Shown piece after piece: positions 16,785-25,367 of a stretch of 64,000 nt of DNA; the first letter of the stretch is position 1; every line of letters starts with the position of its first letter. The position numbers were made by a program, and so were the translations under genes. The DNA lies in contig AOLX01000015.1 in assembly GCA_000336895.1 (NCBI GenBank), positions 56,286-120,285 on the forward strand, written 5' to 3'. This stretch comes from Haloarcula argentinensis DSM 12282. GTDB taxonomy: Archaea > Halobacteriota > Halobacteria > Halobacteriales > Haloarculaceae. The notes beneath the pieces were generated by a model. That model was not told the origin of the DNA. It was given only the letters and a program-made list of their open reading frames with translations, and made no database searches.

Positions 16785-17057
16785 ATGTTAGGGACATCCG
16801 GAGTACTGTTCCCGGGGATGCCCGGGACGACGGAGATGATGGTCATCCTCCTCATCGCCGTCCTGCTGTTCGGCGCGAACAAAATTCCAAAACTAGCGCG
16901 GTCGACTGGCGAAGCCATGGGCGAGTTCCAGAAGGGGCGCGAAGAAGTCGAACAGGAACTCGAAGAAATGCGTGATGGCAGCGCTGCAGAAGGGGCCGAC
17001 GCGTCCGCCGTGGACTCGTCCGAATCGACCGAGACGGCGACAGAAACCGAGACGTAA
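16785..17057 (+). CDS. tatA: Twin-arginine translocase subunit TatA/E
   Basis: 90 residues. A short extracytoplasmic N-terminus, one membrane helix (TEMMVILLIAVLLFGANKIP, about 16-35) with the FG hinge, an amphipathic helix KLARSTGEAMGEFQKGREEVEQEL, and a Ser/Glu/Thr-rich acidic tail. This is the TatA pore-subunit plan. Haloarchaea send most secreted proteins, including the halocyanins in this window, through Tat. tatC is not adjacent here. It is a single gene with its own TATA box, followed by tRNA-Arg. Confidence 0.92.
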   Translation: MLGTSGVLFPGMPGTTEMMVILLIAVLLFGANKIPKLARSTGEAMGEFQKGREEVEQELEEMRDGSAAEGADASAVDSSESTETATETET

Positions 17058-17134
17058 TCTCGACCACTTCTCCGTTTTCAGCGGGCGATAGTGATAACGA
17101 AAGGATTTTTCACCGCTCAATCGACCACCCGGTA

Positions 17135-17208
17135 GGGCGTGTGGCCTAGTGGACCAGGGCGAGGGGTTCCTAACCCCTAGAACGCGGGTTCGAATCCCGC
17201 CACGCCCG
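17135..17208 (+). tRNA. tRNA-Arg (anticodon CCU)
   Basis: 74 bases. Acceptor gggcgtg pairs with cacgccc, D arm gcct/gggc, anticodon stem aggg-g with loop TTCCTAA (CCT at positions 34-36), T arm gcggg-TTCGAAT-cccgc, and discriminator G. CCA is not encoded, as usual in archaea. No intron. It reads AGG codons. Fourteen bases of its 3' end are repeated 90 bases downstream. Confidence 0.95.
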
Positions 17209-17284
17209 CTTCGTGGTTTCTCGCGTCCGCTCGAAACACACTCGCGGCCGTGGCGTAGTTCGCAAACGCGCCGCGTTTGCTCAC

Positions 17285-17298
17285 TCCCGCCACGCCCG
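17285..17298 (+). repeat. 14-bp copy of the tRNA-Arg 3' end
   Basis: The stretch tcccgccacgcccg equals the last 14 bases of tRNA-Arg (17195-17208). Direct copies of a tRNA 3' end just beyond a tRNA gene are typical scars of integrase-mediated insertion. Only 76 bases separate the copies, so any element is gone. The remaining intergenic DNA up to 17440 holds a small hairpin (gcaaacgcg/cgcgtttgc) and no gene. Confidence 0.45.
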
Positions 17299-17443
17299 TT
17301 CTGCGACGAGCGAACTAGACGGAGTTCAAACCCTACAAGTCGCGCGCAGCGAAGCGAGTACGTCTGACCATACTGTCGTGCCGACACGGCCTATGATGGC
17401 TGGGAGGCGACGTAGTCGCCGTATACAGCACCCGAGATGCCAA

Positions 17444-17466
17444 CGTATAAGTTTAGGCTTGCCTAA
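17444..17466 (+). promoter_or_regulatory. TATA box plus iron-box-like operator
   Basis: A TATA element cgtataag (17444-17451) is followed at once by the perfect inverted repeat TTAGGC-TT-GCCTAA (17453-17466), between the TATA box and the ATG at 17478. The TTAGG-CCTAA pattern matches DtxR/SirR-family (Idr) iron-dependent repressor sites in haloarchaea. A repressor bound here would block transcription of the GMC oxidoreductase. The regulator gene is not in this window. Confidence 0.65.
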
Positions 17467-17477
17467 CCCATGCTGAA

Positions 17478-19109
17478 ATGGACCGGGAGCCGTCCGAGCG
17501 GGCGGATGTCTGTGTCGTCGGGGCGGGGCCGGCAGGGGCACTCATCGCGAGCCAGCTCGCCAGCGACGGACAGAAGGTGGTCGTGCTGGAGGCCGGGCCG
17601 CGGTTCGACAGATCGAAACGAGAGCAGCAGATGGAGGCGGCGATCCGGCCCGGCGACCACGGGTCCGTCTGGGAGATGGGCGGCGACCGCGACGCGTTCA
17701 GTGCGAGCGGCGAGCGGTACTACCCGTTGAACATCTCACGGGTCAAAGGCGTCGGCGGGTCGACGCTGCACTGGCAGGGGATGGTGATGCGGCTGCATCC
17801 CTCGGATTTCGACGGCAGCCACGACACCGACGACCCAGCGTGGCCGATCAACTACGAGGACCTGCGGCCGTACTACGCCGACGCCGAGCGGGCGATCGGG
17901 GTCGCCGGTGACGCGGACAACCCCTTCGCACCACCGCGGGACGGTGCATATCCGTTGCCCGGATTCCCGCCGTCGTACAGCGACTCGTTGTTCGCCGAGG
18001 CCTGTGAGCGCCTGGGCATCACGATGCACTCCGTTCCTAACGCTCGAAACTCGGAACCGTACGATGGGCGGGGGTCGTGTGTGGGCTACGGGACCTGCCA
18101 GCCGGTCTGTCCCTCCGGCGCGAAATACGACGCCAGCGTCCACATCGAGGACGCCGAAGCCGAGGGAGCCAGAGTCATCGACCGTGTGCCGGTCCAGCGC
18201 CTCGTTACCGACGCCGACGGACGCGTCGAGGCGGCCGTCTACGCGACGCCGGATGGGACCGAACACCGCCAGACGGCCCGCGAGTTCGTCATTGCAGCGG
18301 GCGGCGTCGAGACACCGCGACTCCTCTTGCTGTCGGCGAGCGACGGCCACCCGGATGGGCTGGCGAACAGCTCGGGGCTGGTCGGCCACTACTTCATGGA
18401 CCACCTGTTCGCCGGGGCGGGCGGGACGCTTGACCGGGAAACGCGACAGAACCACGTCGGCTTTCTCACGAGCGAGTGTCACCAGTTCTACGACGACCCC
18501 GGGCAGGCAGTCGAGCATGTCTCGGACGGCGAGACGGTCGTTGCGGCGACCGACGAGGCGCTGTCGCCGCTGAAACTGGAGTTCCTGAACTACGCCGGTC
18601 CGTCCCCGGTCGAACTCGCGCTCTCCGGCGAGGAGTGGGGCGATACGCTGCTGTCGGGCCTCCGCGAAAGCTACGGCACCAGCATCGCGATGGGCGGACT
18701 GGTCGGCCAGCCGCCACGGAAGCAAAACCGCGTAACGCTGGACACGTCAACGACAGACGACCACGGGAACCCGGTGCCGGACATCAAGTGGTCGTGGGGC
18801 GACCGACTGGAGCGGTCGCTCTCGCGGGCGAACGAGATACAGCACGCCGTGCTGTCGGAGCTGGGGGTCGACATCTCGTGGACGGTCGGGCCGGCTGACA
18901 CCGGGCCGGCATACCACCACATGGGTACGACGCGGATGGGAACGGATTCCGAAAAGAGCGTAGTCAACCCACAGTTGCAGACCCACGACGTGGCCAACCT
19001 CTCGATCGCGTCCTCGTCGGTGTTCGTCACCGCTGGATCGATGAACCCCACGCTAACCATCGCCGCGCTCGCACTGAAGTGCGCGGACCACGTCTCCGAG
19101 CGGCTTTAG
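17478..19109 (+). CDS. GMC-family FAD oxidoreductase
   Basis: 543 residues. The FAD Rossmann site VVGAGPAGALIA is at about 13-24, the GMC signature KGVGGSTLHWQGMVMR at about 90-105, a substrate domain occupies the middle, and the C-terminal GMC_C domain has HHMGTTRMG and SMNPTLTIAALALK, containing the usual catalytic His/Asn region. A cysteine cluster GSCVGYGTCQPVCPSGA (about 196-212) resembles that of gluconate/sorbitol dehydrogenase flavoproteins. It oxidises an alcohol or sugar and passes electrons to a carrier. Placement behind an iron-box-like operator suggests iron-responsive expression. The 3' end overlaps the convergent gene by four bases. Confidence 0.88.
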   Translation: MDREPSERADVCVVGAGPAGALIASQLASDGQKVVVLEAGPRFDRSKREQQMEAAIRPGDHGSVWEMGGDRDAFSASGERYYPLNISRVKGVGGSTLHWQGMVMRLHPSDFDGSHDTDDPAWPINYEDLRPYYADAERAIGVAGDADNPFAPPRDGAYPLPGFPPSYSDSLFAEACERLGITMHSVPNARNSEPYDGRGSCVGYGTCQPVCPSGAKYDASVHIEDAEAEGARVIDRVPVQRLVTDADGRVEAAVYATPDGTEHRQTAREFVIAAGGVETPRLLLLSASDGHPDGLANSSGLVGHYFMDHLFAGAGGTLDRETRQNHVGFLTSECHQFYDDPGQAVEHVSDGETVVAATDEALSPLKLEFLNYAGPSPVELALSGEEWGDTLLSGLRESYGTSIAMGGLVGQPPRKQNRVTLDTSTTDDHGNPVPDIKWSWGDRLERSLSRANEIQHAVLSELGVDISWTVGPADTGPAYHHMGTTRMGTDSEKSVVNPQLQTHDVANLSIASSSVFVTAGSMNPTLTIAALALKCADHVSERL

Positions 19110-19684
19110 TCCGCAGACTCGGTGAACACTGCTTTGCTCCGGCGAGTGACTGCCCGGAAACCGGGTGCGCCGTGTGCGAGCCACACGGCGACGGCGAGGC
19201 CGAACAGTCCGAACTGAAACAGGACGTACGGTTCGAATGAGAGCGAAGCGAACTGCTCGACGAAGGAGGTGTCGTTGGCGTACGGTGGCGGTGGCTGGAG
19301 CGGCCAGACGAGAAAGCGCAGCCACTGGAACTGTGTCAGGTCGCCGCCGAGCAGCCCTGCCACCGCTGTCGGGCTCATATCGGTCAGGATGTGTACGAAT
19401 GCACCGAGCGTGAAAGCCGTCGAGAGGTCCGTTCGGCGATATCGGACCGCGAGTCGGTGCAAGACCACTGTGAGAACGAGGAGGGTGAACACGGAATGTG
19501 CAAGCGACCGCCCGGACGGCAAGACGCCGAACGTCCAGGCGAAGGGCTTGTCGATCAGGTCCGGGAACTGCGACCCCACCGCCAGCGCGGTCAACGTGGC
19601 CGCTGTCTGGCGACGGGTCGGGTCAAACCGAGTGTACACGACGTAGACGAGGTAGGCGACGGCGAGATGTCCCCACGGCCACAT
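19106..19684 (-). CDS. YdjM/DUF457-like membrane-bound metal-dependent hydrolase
   Basis: 192 residues with four to five hydrophobic helices. The N-terminal GHLAVAYL, VGSQFPDLIDKP and SLAHSVFTLL supply the conserved His/Asp residues of the LexA-regulated YdjM-like integral membrane family, thought to bind zinc; a second HILTD motif follows in helix 4. The protein sits in the cytoplasmic membrane. Substrate is unknown; relatives are linked to membrane maintenance or stress. It is convergent with the GMC oxidoreductase gene and overlaps it by four bases. Confidence 0.8.
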   Translation of the reverse strand: MWPWGHLAVAYLVYVVYTRFDPTRRQTAATLTALAVGSQFPDLIDKPFAWTFGVLPSGRSLAHSVFTLLVLTVVLHRLAVRYRRTDLSTAFTLGAFVHILTDMSPTAVAGLLGGDLTQFQWLRFLVWPLQPPPPYANDTSFVEQFASLSFEPYVLFQFGLFGLAVAVWLAHGAPGFRAVTRRSKAVFTESAD

Positions 19685-19768
19685 TGAGTTTTGATATGCC
19701 GGATAGTGATTTGTATCTGCTGATACAGGTATGCGGGAGGAGGAAGCGGTAACTGATATCTCGGCCGT

Positions 19769-20221
19769 TCAGTACAGGCCGAGAATCGCGCCGGCGTCGA
19801 GCAAGAGGAGAATTGATACAAGAGACGCCCCCAGCAGGAACGGGCGTGCGTTCCGAGCCGGTTCGCGCACCTTCTGCTGGTCGAAGCCGTCGCTGAGCTT
19901 CGACGCGCCGACCTCGACGAGGCCGGCCAGAGTGAACCACAGGACGATCATCGTGATGACGAGGTGGCCGCGACCAGTCCCCGTCAGCGACTCGGCGGTG
20001 TAGCGGGTCGCTGCCAAATGTCCACCCGTCAGAAACAGGAGCGTTGCACTCGCCCGGGACACCGTCTTGAGCTTCCCGGTAATCGCTGATAGCGGTCCCG
20101 GCGAGGAGTCGCCGTTCATCGCCGTCGGGAGCACAGCGTAGGTCATGAACAACACGGTTCCAGCCCACAGCGCGGCGAATATCAGGTGCACCCCGAAGAC
20201 AGCCGCGTTTACGACACTCAT
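19769..20221 (-). CDS. CopD-like integral membrane protein
   Basis: 150 residues with four membrane helices (about 5-30, 55-72, 83-103 and 125-148). Helix 1 has HLIFAALWAGTVLF, helix 2 ends in GGHLAATRY and helix 3 carries HLVITMIVLWFTL; the conserved histidines in the helices resemble CopD/heme-b membrane domains. Possible roles are copper import or quinol/heme redox in the membrane. No partner copC is nearby; a CheC gene lies 48 bases upstream in the same direction, probably by coincidence. Confidence 0.7.
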   Translation of the reverse strand: MSVVNAAVFGVHLIFAALWAGTVLFMTYAVLPTAMNGDSSPGPLSAITGKLKTVSRASATLLFLTGGHLAATRYTAESLTGTGRGHLVITMIVLWFTLAGLVEVGASKLSDGFDQQKVREPARNARPFLLGASLVSILLLLDAGAILGLY

Positions 20222-20269
20222 ATGCGGCGGTTGGACGCGACCCTCTTCAACGTCGTGGGTTCGGTACAG

Positions 20270-20968
20270 TTACTCCGAAGAATCAAAGGCATCGAGGGCG
20301 TCCGCATCGCCCGACATATCGAGCTCTTTGACCGCGTCGGTGTCGGCAGAGATGTGCGTCTCGCGGTCGGTGTCGTAGTCCAGTTGGTCGATAAGGTGGA
20401 CGAACGAGCCGGGGTCGGGGATGAGGAAGATGCGGAGCGAAAACGCCACATCGCTCTCCTTGATGTCGACGAGCGAGTCGAGCACGATAGTCAGCGAGTC
20501 CCGGCGGACATGCGAGAGCGCCTTGTCGGCGATCTCGGTCGCGTCGTCCTGTACGACCGTTGGCGTCCCCATATTGATGGTCGCGTTCAGCGTGTTTGCG
20601 ATGCCGTCGATGAAGCCCGAGGTGAGGATATTACACATCTCCTGCAGTGCGGACTCGTGGAGCTGTGTGAACCCATCGTCAACGCTGGAGCCGGTCATCA
20701 GCTCCGCAATCTCCGCGGCCGTCTCCGTCTCGAACGTCATCAGGAAGACGCCGTAGGGCGGCTCTGTCAGCCGGACGCGAGCGCTGTAGATGTTCCCGCC
20801 ACCCATCTCGGTGTCGATGTCCTCCGGCTGGACGAACGAGAGGCTCTTGATCTCGACGGCGGCGTCGACGCCGGCCAGCGTCGCCAGCGAATCGGCGACC
20901 TGCTCGGCCCCGTCCTGAATGAGTCTGGTGATGAGCGTGAGTTTCCGAATATCGATGAGAAGCGGCAT
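20270..20968 (-). CDS. cheC: CheC-family CheY-P phosphatase / chemotaxis regulator
   Basis: 232 residues. The CheC phosphatase motif is SALQEMCNILTS with Glu110 and Asn113, followed by a downstream Pro (NMGTP). The pseudo-symmetric first half (about 12-40) lacks the Asn (AEQVADSL), so only one catalytic centre is intact. The C-terminal third adds a Asp/Glu-rich tail beyond the usual 200-residue length. CheC removes phosphate from CheY and modulates CheD receptor deamidation. It is not within a che operon here, so it may be one of several CheC paralogues typical of haloarchaea. Confidence 0.88.
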   Translation of the reverse strand: MPLLIDIRKLTLITRLIQDGAEQVADSLATLAGVDAAVEIKSLSFVQPEDIDTEMGGGNIYSARVRLTEPPYGVFLMTFETETAAEIAELMTGSSVDDGFTQLHESALQEMCNILTSGFIDGIANTLNATINMGTPTVVQDDATEIADKALSHVRRDSLTIVLDSLVDIKESDVAFSLRIFLIPDPGSFVHLIDQLDYDTDRETHISADTDAVKELDMSGDADALDAFDSSE

Positions 20969-21226
20969 TGCAGGCTAACAGGACCTATGGTGTGTTACCG
21001 TTTTCGGTGGCTACAGCTGTCGGCGACTGGACAGTGGCTCACCGTAACGCTCATTACCACTGACTGACAGAGCTTCGATGGGGAGCGTGCTATTCCGTGC
21101 CTTACCCGTCATCGACGGGTTTCTCACGGGAAGCCGCCAGCAAATTTCTGTGCGAAACTGGCTGGGGGAGCCACGGCCACGCCCGATGTGAGCACGCTTA
21201 AGCCGCCCCGTCCGTTTTGCACAGCC

Positions 21227-22309
21227 ATGGAACCACGGGACCTCTCCGCTCACACTGTCTATCGGGCAGGTCGCGGTATCGAGGAGGTCGCCCGGGAACT
21301 CGGTCTCGACCCGGACGACATGGTGAAGCTGGCGTCGAACGAGAACATGTACGGGCCGAGTCCGGACGCCGTCGAGGCGATTCGCGGGTCGGCCGAGCGA
21401 ATGCACTCCTATCCGAAGGCCTCCCACGCCGACCTCGTCGACGAACTGGCGGACATGTGGGACGTAACACCGGAACAGGTGTGGCTGAGCAACGGCGGCG
21501 ATGGCGCGCTGGACTGCCTCGCCCGAGCCATGCTCGATCCCGGTCAGGAGGTGCTCGTCCCGTCGCCGGGTTTCGCGTATTACGCAATGAGCGCCCGCTA
21601 TCACCACGGCGAGGTCAACGAGTACACGCTCTCGAAGGCTGACGACTTCGCTCAGACCGCCGACACCGTCCTGAAAGACTACGACGGCGAGCGCATCGTC
21701 TACCTCACCAGCCCACACAACCCGACCGGGGCGGAGTTCACGACCGACGCGGTCCGGACGATCGCTGAAGAAACCGACGAGCAGACCCTCGTCGTCGTCG
21801 ACGAAGCCTACGGTGAGTTCACCGAAATGCCGAGCAAGCGGCCGTTGCTGGCCGACCGCGATGACGTTGCGCTCCTGCGAACGTTCTCGAAGGCCTACGG
21901 GCTCGCGGGGATTCGACTCGGCTACGCGGTCGTCCCCGAAGACTGGGCTGACGCCTACGCTCGCATCAACACGCCGTTCTCGGCTAGCGAACTCGCCTGC
22001 CGTGCCGGGCTGGCGGCGCTCGACGACGACGAGCACGTCGAGCGCTCCGTCGAAACCGCTTCGTGGGCTCGGGAGTACCTCTCCGAGGAACTCGACGCGC
22101 CGACCTGGGACAGCGCGGGGAACTTCATCCTCGCAGAGGTCGGCGACGCGTCGGCCGTCGCGGATGCCGCACAGGAGCGCGGCGTCATCATCCGCGACTG
22201 TTCCTCGTTCGGGCTCCCTGAATGCATCCGTATCACCTGCGGGACGCGCGAGGACACGGAACGCGCCGTCTCAGTGCTGAACGAGGTCATCGGGGAGGTC
22301 AAGGCGTGA
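21227..22309 (+). CDS. hisC: Histidinol-phosphate aminotransferase
   Basis: 360 residues from the ATG at 21227; an in-frame GTG at 21188 was not preferred. Fold type I PLP enzyme: LASNENMYGPSP near the N-terminus (substrate loop), SPHNPTG, VVDEAYGEF, and the PLP lysine Lys222 in RTFSKAYGLAGIRLGY, with a later ECIRITCGT containing the carboxylate-binding Arg. It makes histidinol phosphate in histidine synthesis. The stop overlaps the GTG start of an adenylate kinase-like gene, forming a three-gene unit. Confidence 0.92.
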   Translation: MEPRDLSAHTVYRAGRGIEEVARELGLDPDDMVKLASNENMYGPSPDAVEAIRGSAERMHSYPKASHADLVDELADMWDVTPEQVWLSNGGDGALDCLARAMLDPGQEVLVPSPGFAYYAMSARYHHGEVNEYTLSKADDFAQTADTVLKDYDGERIVYLTSPHNPTGAEFTTDAVRTIAEETDEQTLVVVDEAYGEFTEMPSKRPLLADRDDVALLRTFSKAYGLAGIRLGYAVVPEDWADAYARINTPFSASELACRAGLAALDDDEHVERSVETASWAREYLSEELDAPTWDSAGNFILAEVGDASAVADAAQERGVIIRDCSSFGLPECIRITCGTREDTERAVSVLNEVIGEVKA

Positions 22310-22812
22310 GAGTCGCCGTGACCGGGACGCCGGGGACGGGCAAGACCACGGCAGCAGAACACCTCGACACAGACCTCGATGTCTTCCATCTCAATGACAT
22401 CATCAAGGACGAGGGGTTTTCAACGGGCATCGACGAGGACCGCGGGAGCCTCGTCGCGGACCTGGACAAGCTGTCGGAGTGGCTCGACGGCCGTGACGAC
22501 GTGCTGTTCGAATCCCACCTCGCGCATCACTTCGACGCCGACCGGGTGATTGTGCTGCGAGCCCACCCTGAAACCATCGTCGAGCGGCTTCGTGAGCGCG
22601 GCGACGACGATTCAAAGGCCTACGAGAACGCGGAATCGGAAGCGCTTGATGTCATCCTCGGCGAGGCCGTCGAGGAGCACGGGATGGAGTCCGTCTACGA
22701 AATCGAGACGACGGACCGAGACCCCGATGAGGTGGCACAGGAGATTCAGGCCGTCGTGGACGGCGAACGAGAGCCGAGTGCGGGGACTGTCTCCTACATC
22801 GACTGGCTATGA
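22306..22812 (+). CDS. Adenylate kinase-like NMP kinase (AK6/Fap7 type)
   Basis: 168 residues from a GTG at 22306 that overlaps the hisC stop (GTGA). The P-loop GTPGTGKTT sits at the very N-terminus, as in the small AK6/Fap7 family. There is a short NMP-binding part, VLFESHLAHHF (the family's downstream His/Asp region), and a lid-like segment RLRERGDDDSKAYEN. These enzymes phosphorylate AMP or other NMPs, and the eukaryotic Fap7 also helps 20S rRNA cleavage during 40S maturation. Its coupling with hisC and a lipid gene is probably only an operon convenience. Expected length for AK6. Confidence 0.85.
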   Translation: MRVAVTGTPGTGKTTAAEHLDTDLDVFHLNDIIKDEGFSTGIDEDRGSLVADLDKLSEWLDGRDDVLFESHLAHHFDADRVIVLRAHPETIVERLRERGDDDSKAYENAESEALDVILGEAVEEHGMESVYEIETTDRDPDEVAQEIQAVVDGEREPSAGTVSYIDWL

Positions 22813-23417
22813 CGCTCGATAAGTTCCGCCCGCTGGCCGACCGCGCGCTTGGCCCGTTCGTCAGCGCCGCCAAGGTGGCCGGCCTCTCACCCAACGGCGT
22901 CAGCGTCATCGCGTTTCTGCTGGCCCTCGGTGCGGGCGGGGTGTACGCCGTCGCGGCGCAGGACCCCCTGCTGTATCTCGGCGGTGCCGTTCTCGTCTTT
23001 TTGAATGGCTGGCTAGACCTCGTCGACGGCGCGCTCGCGCGGGAACTGAACGTCGCGTCCTCAGGCGGTGACCTGCTGGACCACGTGCTGGACCGCTACG
23101 CCGACATCGGCATCATCGTCGGCCTCGCTGCCGGTGTGAGCCAGTGGGAACTGGGCATCGCCGCCGTCACTGGCGTCCTGATGACCTCCTATCTCGGGAC
23201 GCAGGCACAGGCGGTCGGCCTCGACCGCGTGTACGGCGGCCTGCTCGGTCGCGCTGACCGGCTTGCACTCGTCGGTGTGGTCACGGGCGTCGCGGCGTTC
23301 GTCCCGAACGCACTGGCCGGACTGACGCTGGTCGGCTGGCTGCTGGTCGTGTTCGCCGTTGTCGGCCACGTTACCGCCGCCCAGCGGTTCTATCACGCGA
23401 TGGGCGCGCTGGAGTAG
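22809..23417 (+). CDS. CDP-alcohol phosphatidyltransferase (archaeal polar lipid synthesis)
   Basis: 202 residues with about six membrane helices. The complete CDP-alcohol transferase signature is present: D-x2-D-G-x2-A-R (DLVDGALAR, about 66-74), then G-x3-D-x3-D within GGDLLDHVLDRYAD. It joins CDP-archaeol to a polar alcohol such as myo-inositol phosphate, serine or glycerol phosphate. The residues do not let me choose between archaetidylinositol-phosphate synthase and archaetidylglycerol-phosphate synthase. It overlaps the upstream kinase gene by four bases (ATGA). Confidence 0.88.
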   Translation: MTLDKFRPLADRALGPFVSAAKVAGLSPNGVSVIAFLLALGAGGVYAVAAQDPLLYLGGAVLVFLNGWLDLVDGALARELNVASSGGDLLDHVLDRYADIGIIVGLAAGVSQWELGIAAVTGVLMTSYLGTQAQAVGLDRVYGGLLGRADRLALVGVVTGVAAFVPNALAGLTLVGWLLVVFAVVGHVTAAQRFYHAMGALE

Positions 23418-23458
23418 CCAGCGCACCATTTATACCGCGCCCCGTCCAAGCCGTCGGT

Positions 23459-23989
23459 ATGGTTCAGTGCGAGATGTGCGGAACGGAGGTTTCGTCTCCG
23501 AACCGCGTCAAAATCGAGGGAGCCGAACTCGACGTCTGCGACGAGTGTACCGACTTCGGCACGGAGGTCAAGACGGAGGAGACGTCGTCCACGTCGACGA
23601 AGTACTCGACGTCGTCCTCCTCGTCATCGTCGTCGAGTTCGTCCTCCTCGTCGAGTTCTTCGGGTGGTGGCGGGTCCGGTGGCCGCCGTCGGGACATGTT
23701 CGACGAGATGGACGAGATCGCACAGGATTACCACGACCGAATCCGCAAGGGTCGGGAGTCCCAGGGCCTCAGCCAAGAGGAACTCGCCAAGCAACTCAAC
23801 GAGAAGGCGAGCCTGATCCGGAAGCTCGAACAGGGCAACTCACTGCCTAGTGACGACGTCCAGAAGAAACTCGAAAGTGCACTCGAGATTTCCCTGAGCG
23901 CCGGCGGCAGTGCCGACGAGACGGAGTGGTCCGGCGGCAGCAGCGACGGCGAGTACACGCTCGGCGACGTCGTGAAGCGAAAGGACTAG
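23459..23989 (+). CDS. mbf1: Archaeal multiprotein bridging factor 1
   Basis: 176 residues. A zinc ribbon uses C4, C7, C27 and C30 (CEMC, CDEC). A serine tract of 17 residues (52-68) and a glycine linker follow, then a classic HTH_3 domain (about 85-145: RIRKGRESQGLSQEELAKQL, SLIRKLEQG) and a C-terminal LGDVVKRKD. aMBF1 links transcription and translation and in archaea associates with the small ribosomal subunit; the zinc ribbon is archaeal-specific. The start of the convergent HalX regulator's stop lies one base away. Confidence 0.93.
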   Translation: MVQCEMCGTEVSSPNRVKIEGAELDVCDECTDFGTEVKTEETSSTSTKYSTSSSSSSSSSSSSSSSSSGGGGSGGRRRDMFDEMDEIAQDYHDRIRKGRESQGLSQEELAKQLNEKASLIRKLEQGNSLPSDDVQKKLESALEISLSAGGSADETEWSGGSSDGEYTLGDVVKRKD

Positions 23990-24595
23990 CTACAGTTGGA
24001 GGTCGCCTTCCTCGACGTCGAGCTCGTCGGCGAGTGACTCGACGTTCGATGAGATGGTTTCGATCTCATCTTGAAGGGCTTGGTAGCGCTCACTGTCCTG
24101 CAGTTCCCGGTCAGTCTTTTCGACGCGGAGGACGTTGCGCTTGAGCTTTTTCGATGTGAGTGTTCGGAGTCGATCGTTGTACTCTCGGATCTTGTACAGT
24201 CGGTCGACGACCTCCTGAAGGTCGTCGCGAGTGACAGGTTTGACAAGGTAGTCGTCGACGCGCATCTCGATGATGTCGAAGTCTGGGTCGATGGCGGTAA
24301 CCATCGCGACACGGCATCGAAGGCCTTTCTCCTCGATCTGTGCGAGCACTTCGTTGCCGGAGACGACTGGCATCCGGCGGTCGAGCAGCACCACGTCGAT
24401 GTCGGGCGACAGCAGTTCCAAGCCTTCCTCGCCGCTGTAGGCCGTCTGGACGTGATACTGGTCGGACAGATAATCGGTGTACAGGTCGGCCAGATGTTGC
24501 TCGTCTTCAACTATCAGAACGGTCGGTGTGTCGTCATCCCCTGCTGTCACGGCTTGTCTCGTTTCTTGTCTCGGCTGAAGCGTAATAATTGTCAT
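23990..24595 (-). CDS. HalX-domain response regulator
   Basis: 201 residues from the ATG at 24595. After a 22-residue leader comes a receiver domain with the acidic pair in VEDEQ, phosphoacceptor Asp72 (VVLLDRRMP), Thr in MVTAID and Lys in DYLVKPVT. A HalX output domain (about 130-200, coiled [24 protein letters not shown]) follows. HalX regulators are haloarchaeal; the output is thought to mediate protein contacts rather than DNA binding. No histidine kinase is adjacent. The 3' end abuts the mbf1 stop on the other strand. Confidence 0.88.
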
Positions 24596-24693
24596 CCCCG
24601 AGCGCCGGACCGAGATGGATCGACAGCACAGTGATAGGGCCGCCAAACGGCGGCTTCGCAACCTATTTCCCCACAGCAACCGGTGCGTTTCGT

Positions 24694-25341
24694 ATGTTCG
24701 TCCTTGTCAATCTGAAGGCGTACCCGTGTGATCCAGTGGAAGTAGCGACCGCCGCTGCTGACGTGAGCGACGATTCCGGCGTTCGTGTCGCTGTCGCGCC
24801 ACAGGCCGCACAGATCAGCGCTGTAGCGGAGACCGGTGTCGAGACGTGGGCCCAGCACGTCAGCGCCGTCGAACACGGCAGCCACACCGGCAGTACCCTC
24901 GCCGAGGCCGCTGCGGACGCCGGTGCCGTCGGCACACTGCTGAACCACTCCGAGAACCGACTCAAACTCGCAGACATCGACGGCGCGCTCGACGCCGCCG
25001 ACCGCGCAGACCTCGAAACCATCGTCTGTGCGAACAACCCCGCACAGATCGGTGCGGCCGCCGCGCTCGACCCCGACGGCGTCGCCGTCGAGCCGCCGGA
25101 ACTCATCGGGACCGGCACGCCCGTCAGCAAGGCCGACCCGGACATTGTGACCGGCGCGGTCGACGCCGCCGCTCGCGTCAACGGCGACGTGGACGTGCTC
25201 TGTGGGGCCGGCATCTCGACCGGCGAGGACCTCGTCTCGGCGAGCGATCTCGGCGCGAGCGGCGTCCTGCTGGCCAGCGGCGTTGCGAAGGCTGACGATC
25301 CGCGCGCAGCGCTCGAAGACCTCGTCGAACCGCTGCTGTAA
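24694..25341 (+). CDS. tpiA: Triosephosphate isomerase, archaeal type
   Basis: 215 residues from the ATG at 24694, shorter than the bacterial 250, as usual for archaeal tetrameric TIM. Catalytic Lys8 (VLVNLKAYP), His85 (LLNHSENR) and Glu133 ([12 protein letters not shown]) are all present, and the phosphate-binding GAGIST and [10 protein letters not shown] close the barrel. It interconverts dihydroxyacetone phosphate and glyceraldehyde 3-phosphate. It would serve the fructose module at 54-57.6 kb. A T-rich run follows the stop, before a convergent HerA-like gene. Confidence 0.95.
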
Positions 25342-25367
25342 AATCGCCGGTATCGCGGTACGAGTTT

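Noticed and set aside
17209..17350. Second tRNA after tRNA-Arg
   Set aside because: Only the 3' 14 bases recur; no acceptor 5' strand, D arm or anticodon arm can be drawn.
23612..23663. Suspected frameshift or error in mbf1 because of the Ser repeat
   Set aside because: The frame stays open with zinc ribbon before and HTH after; simple-sequence Ser tract explains it.
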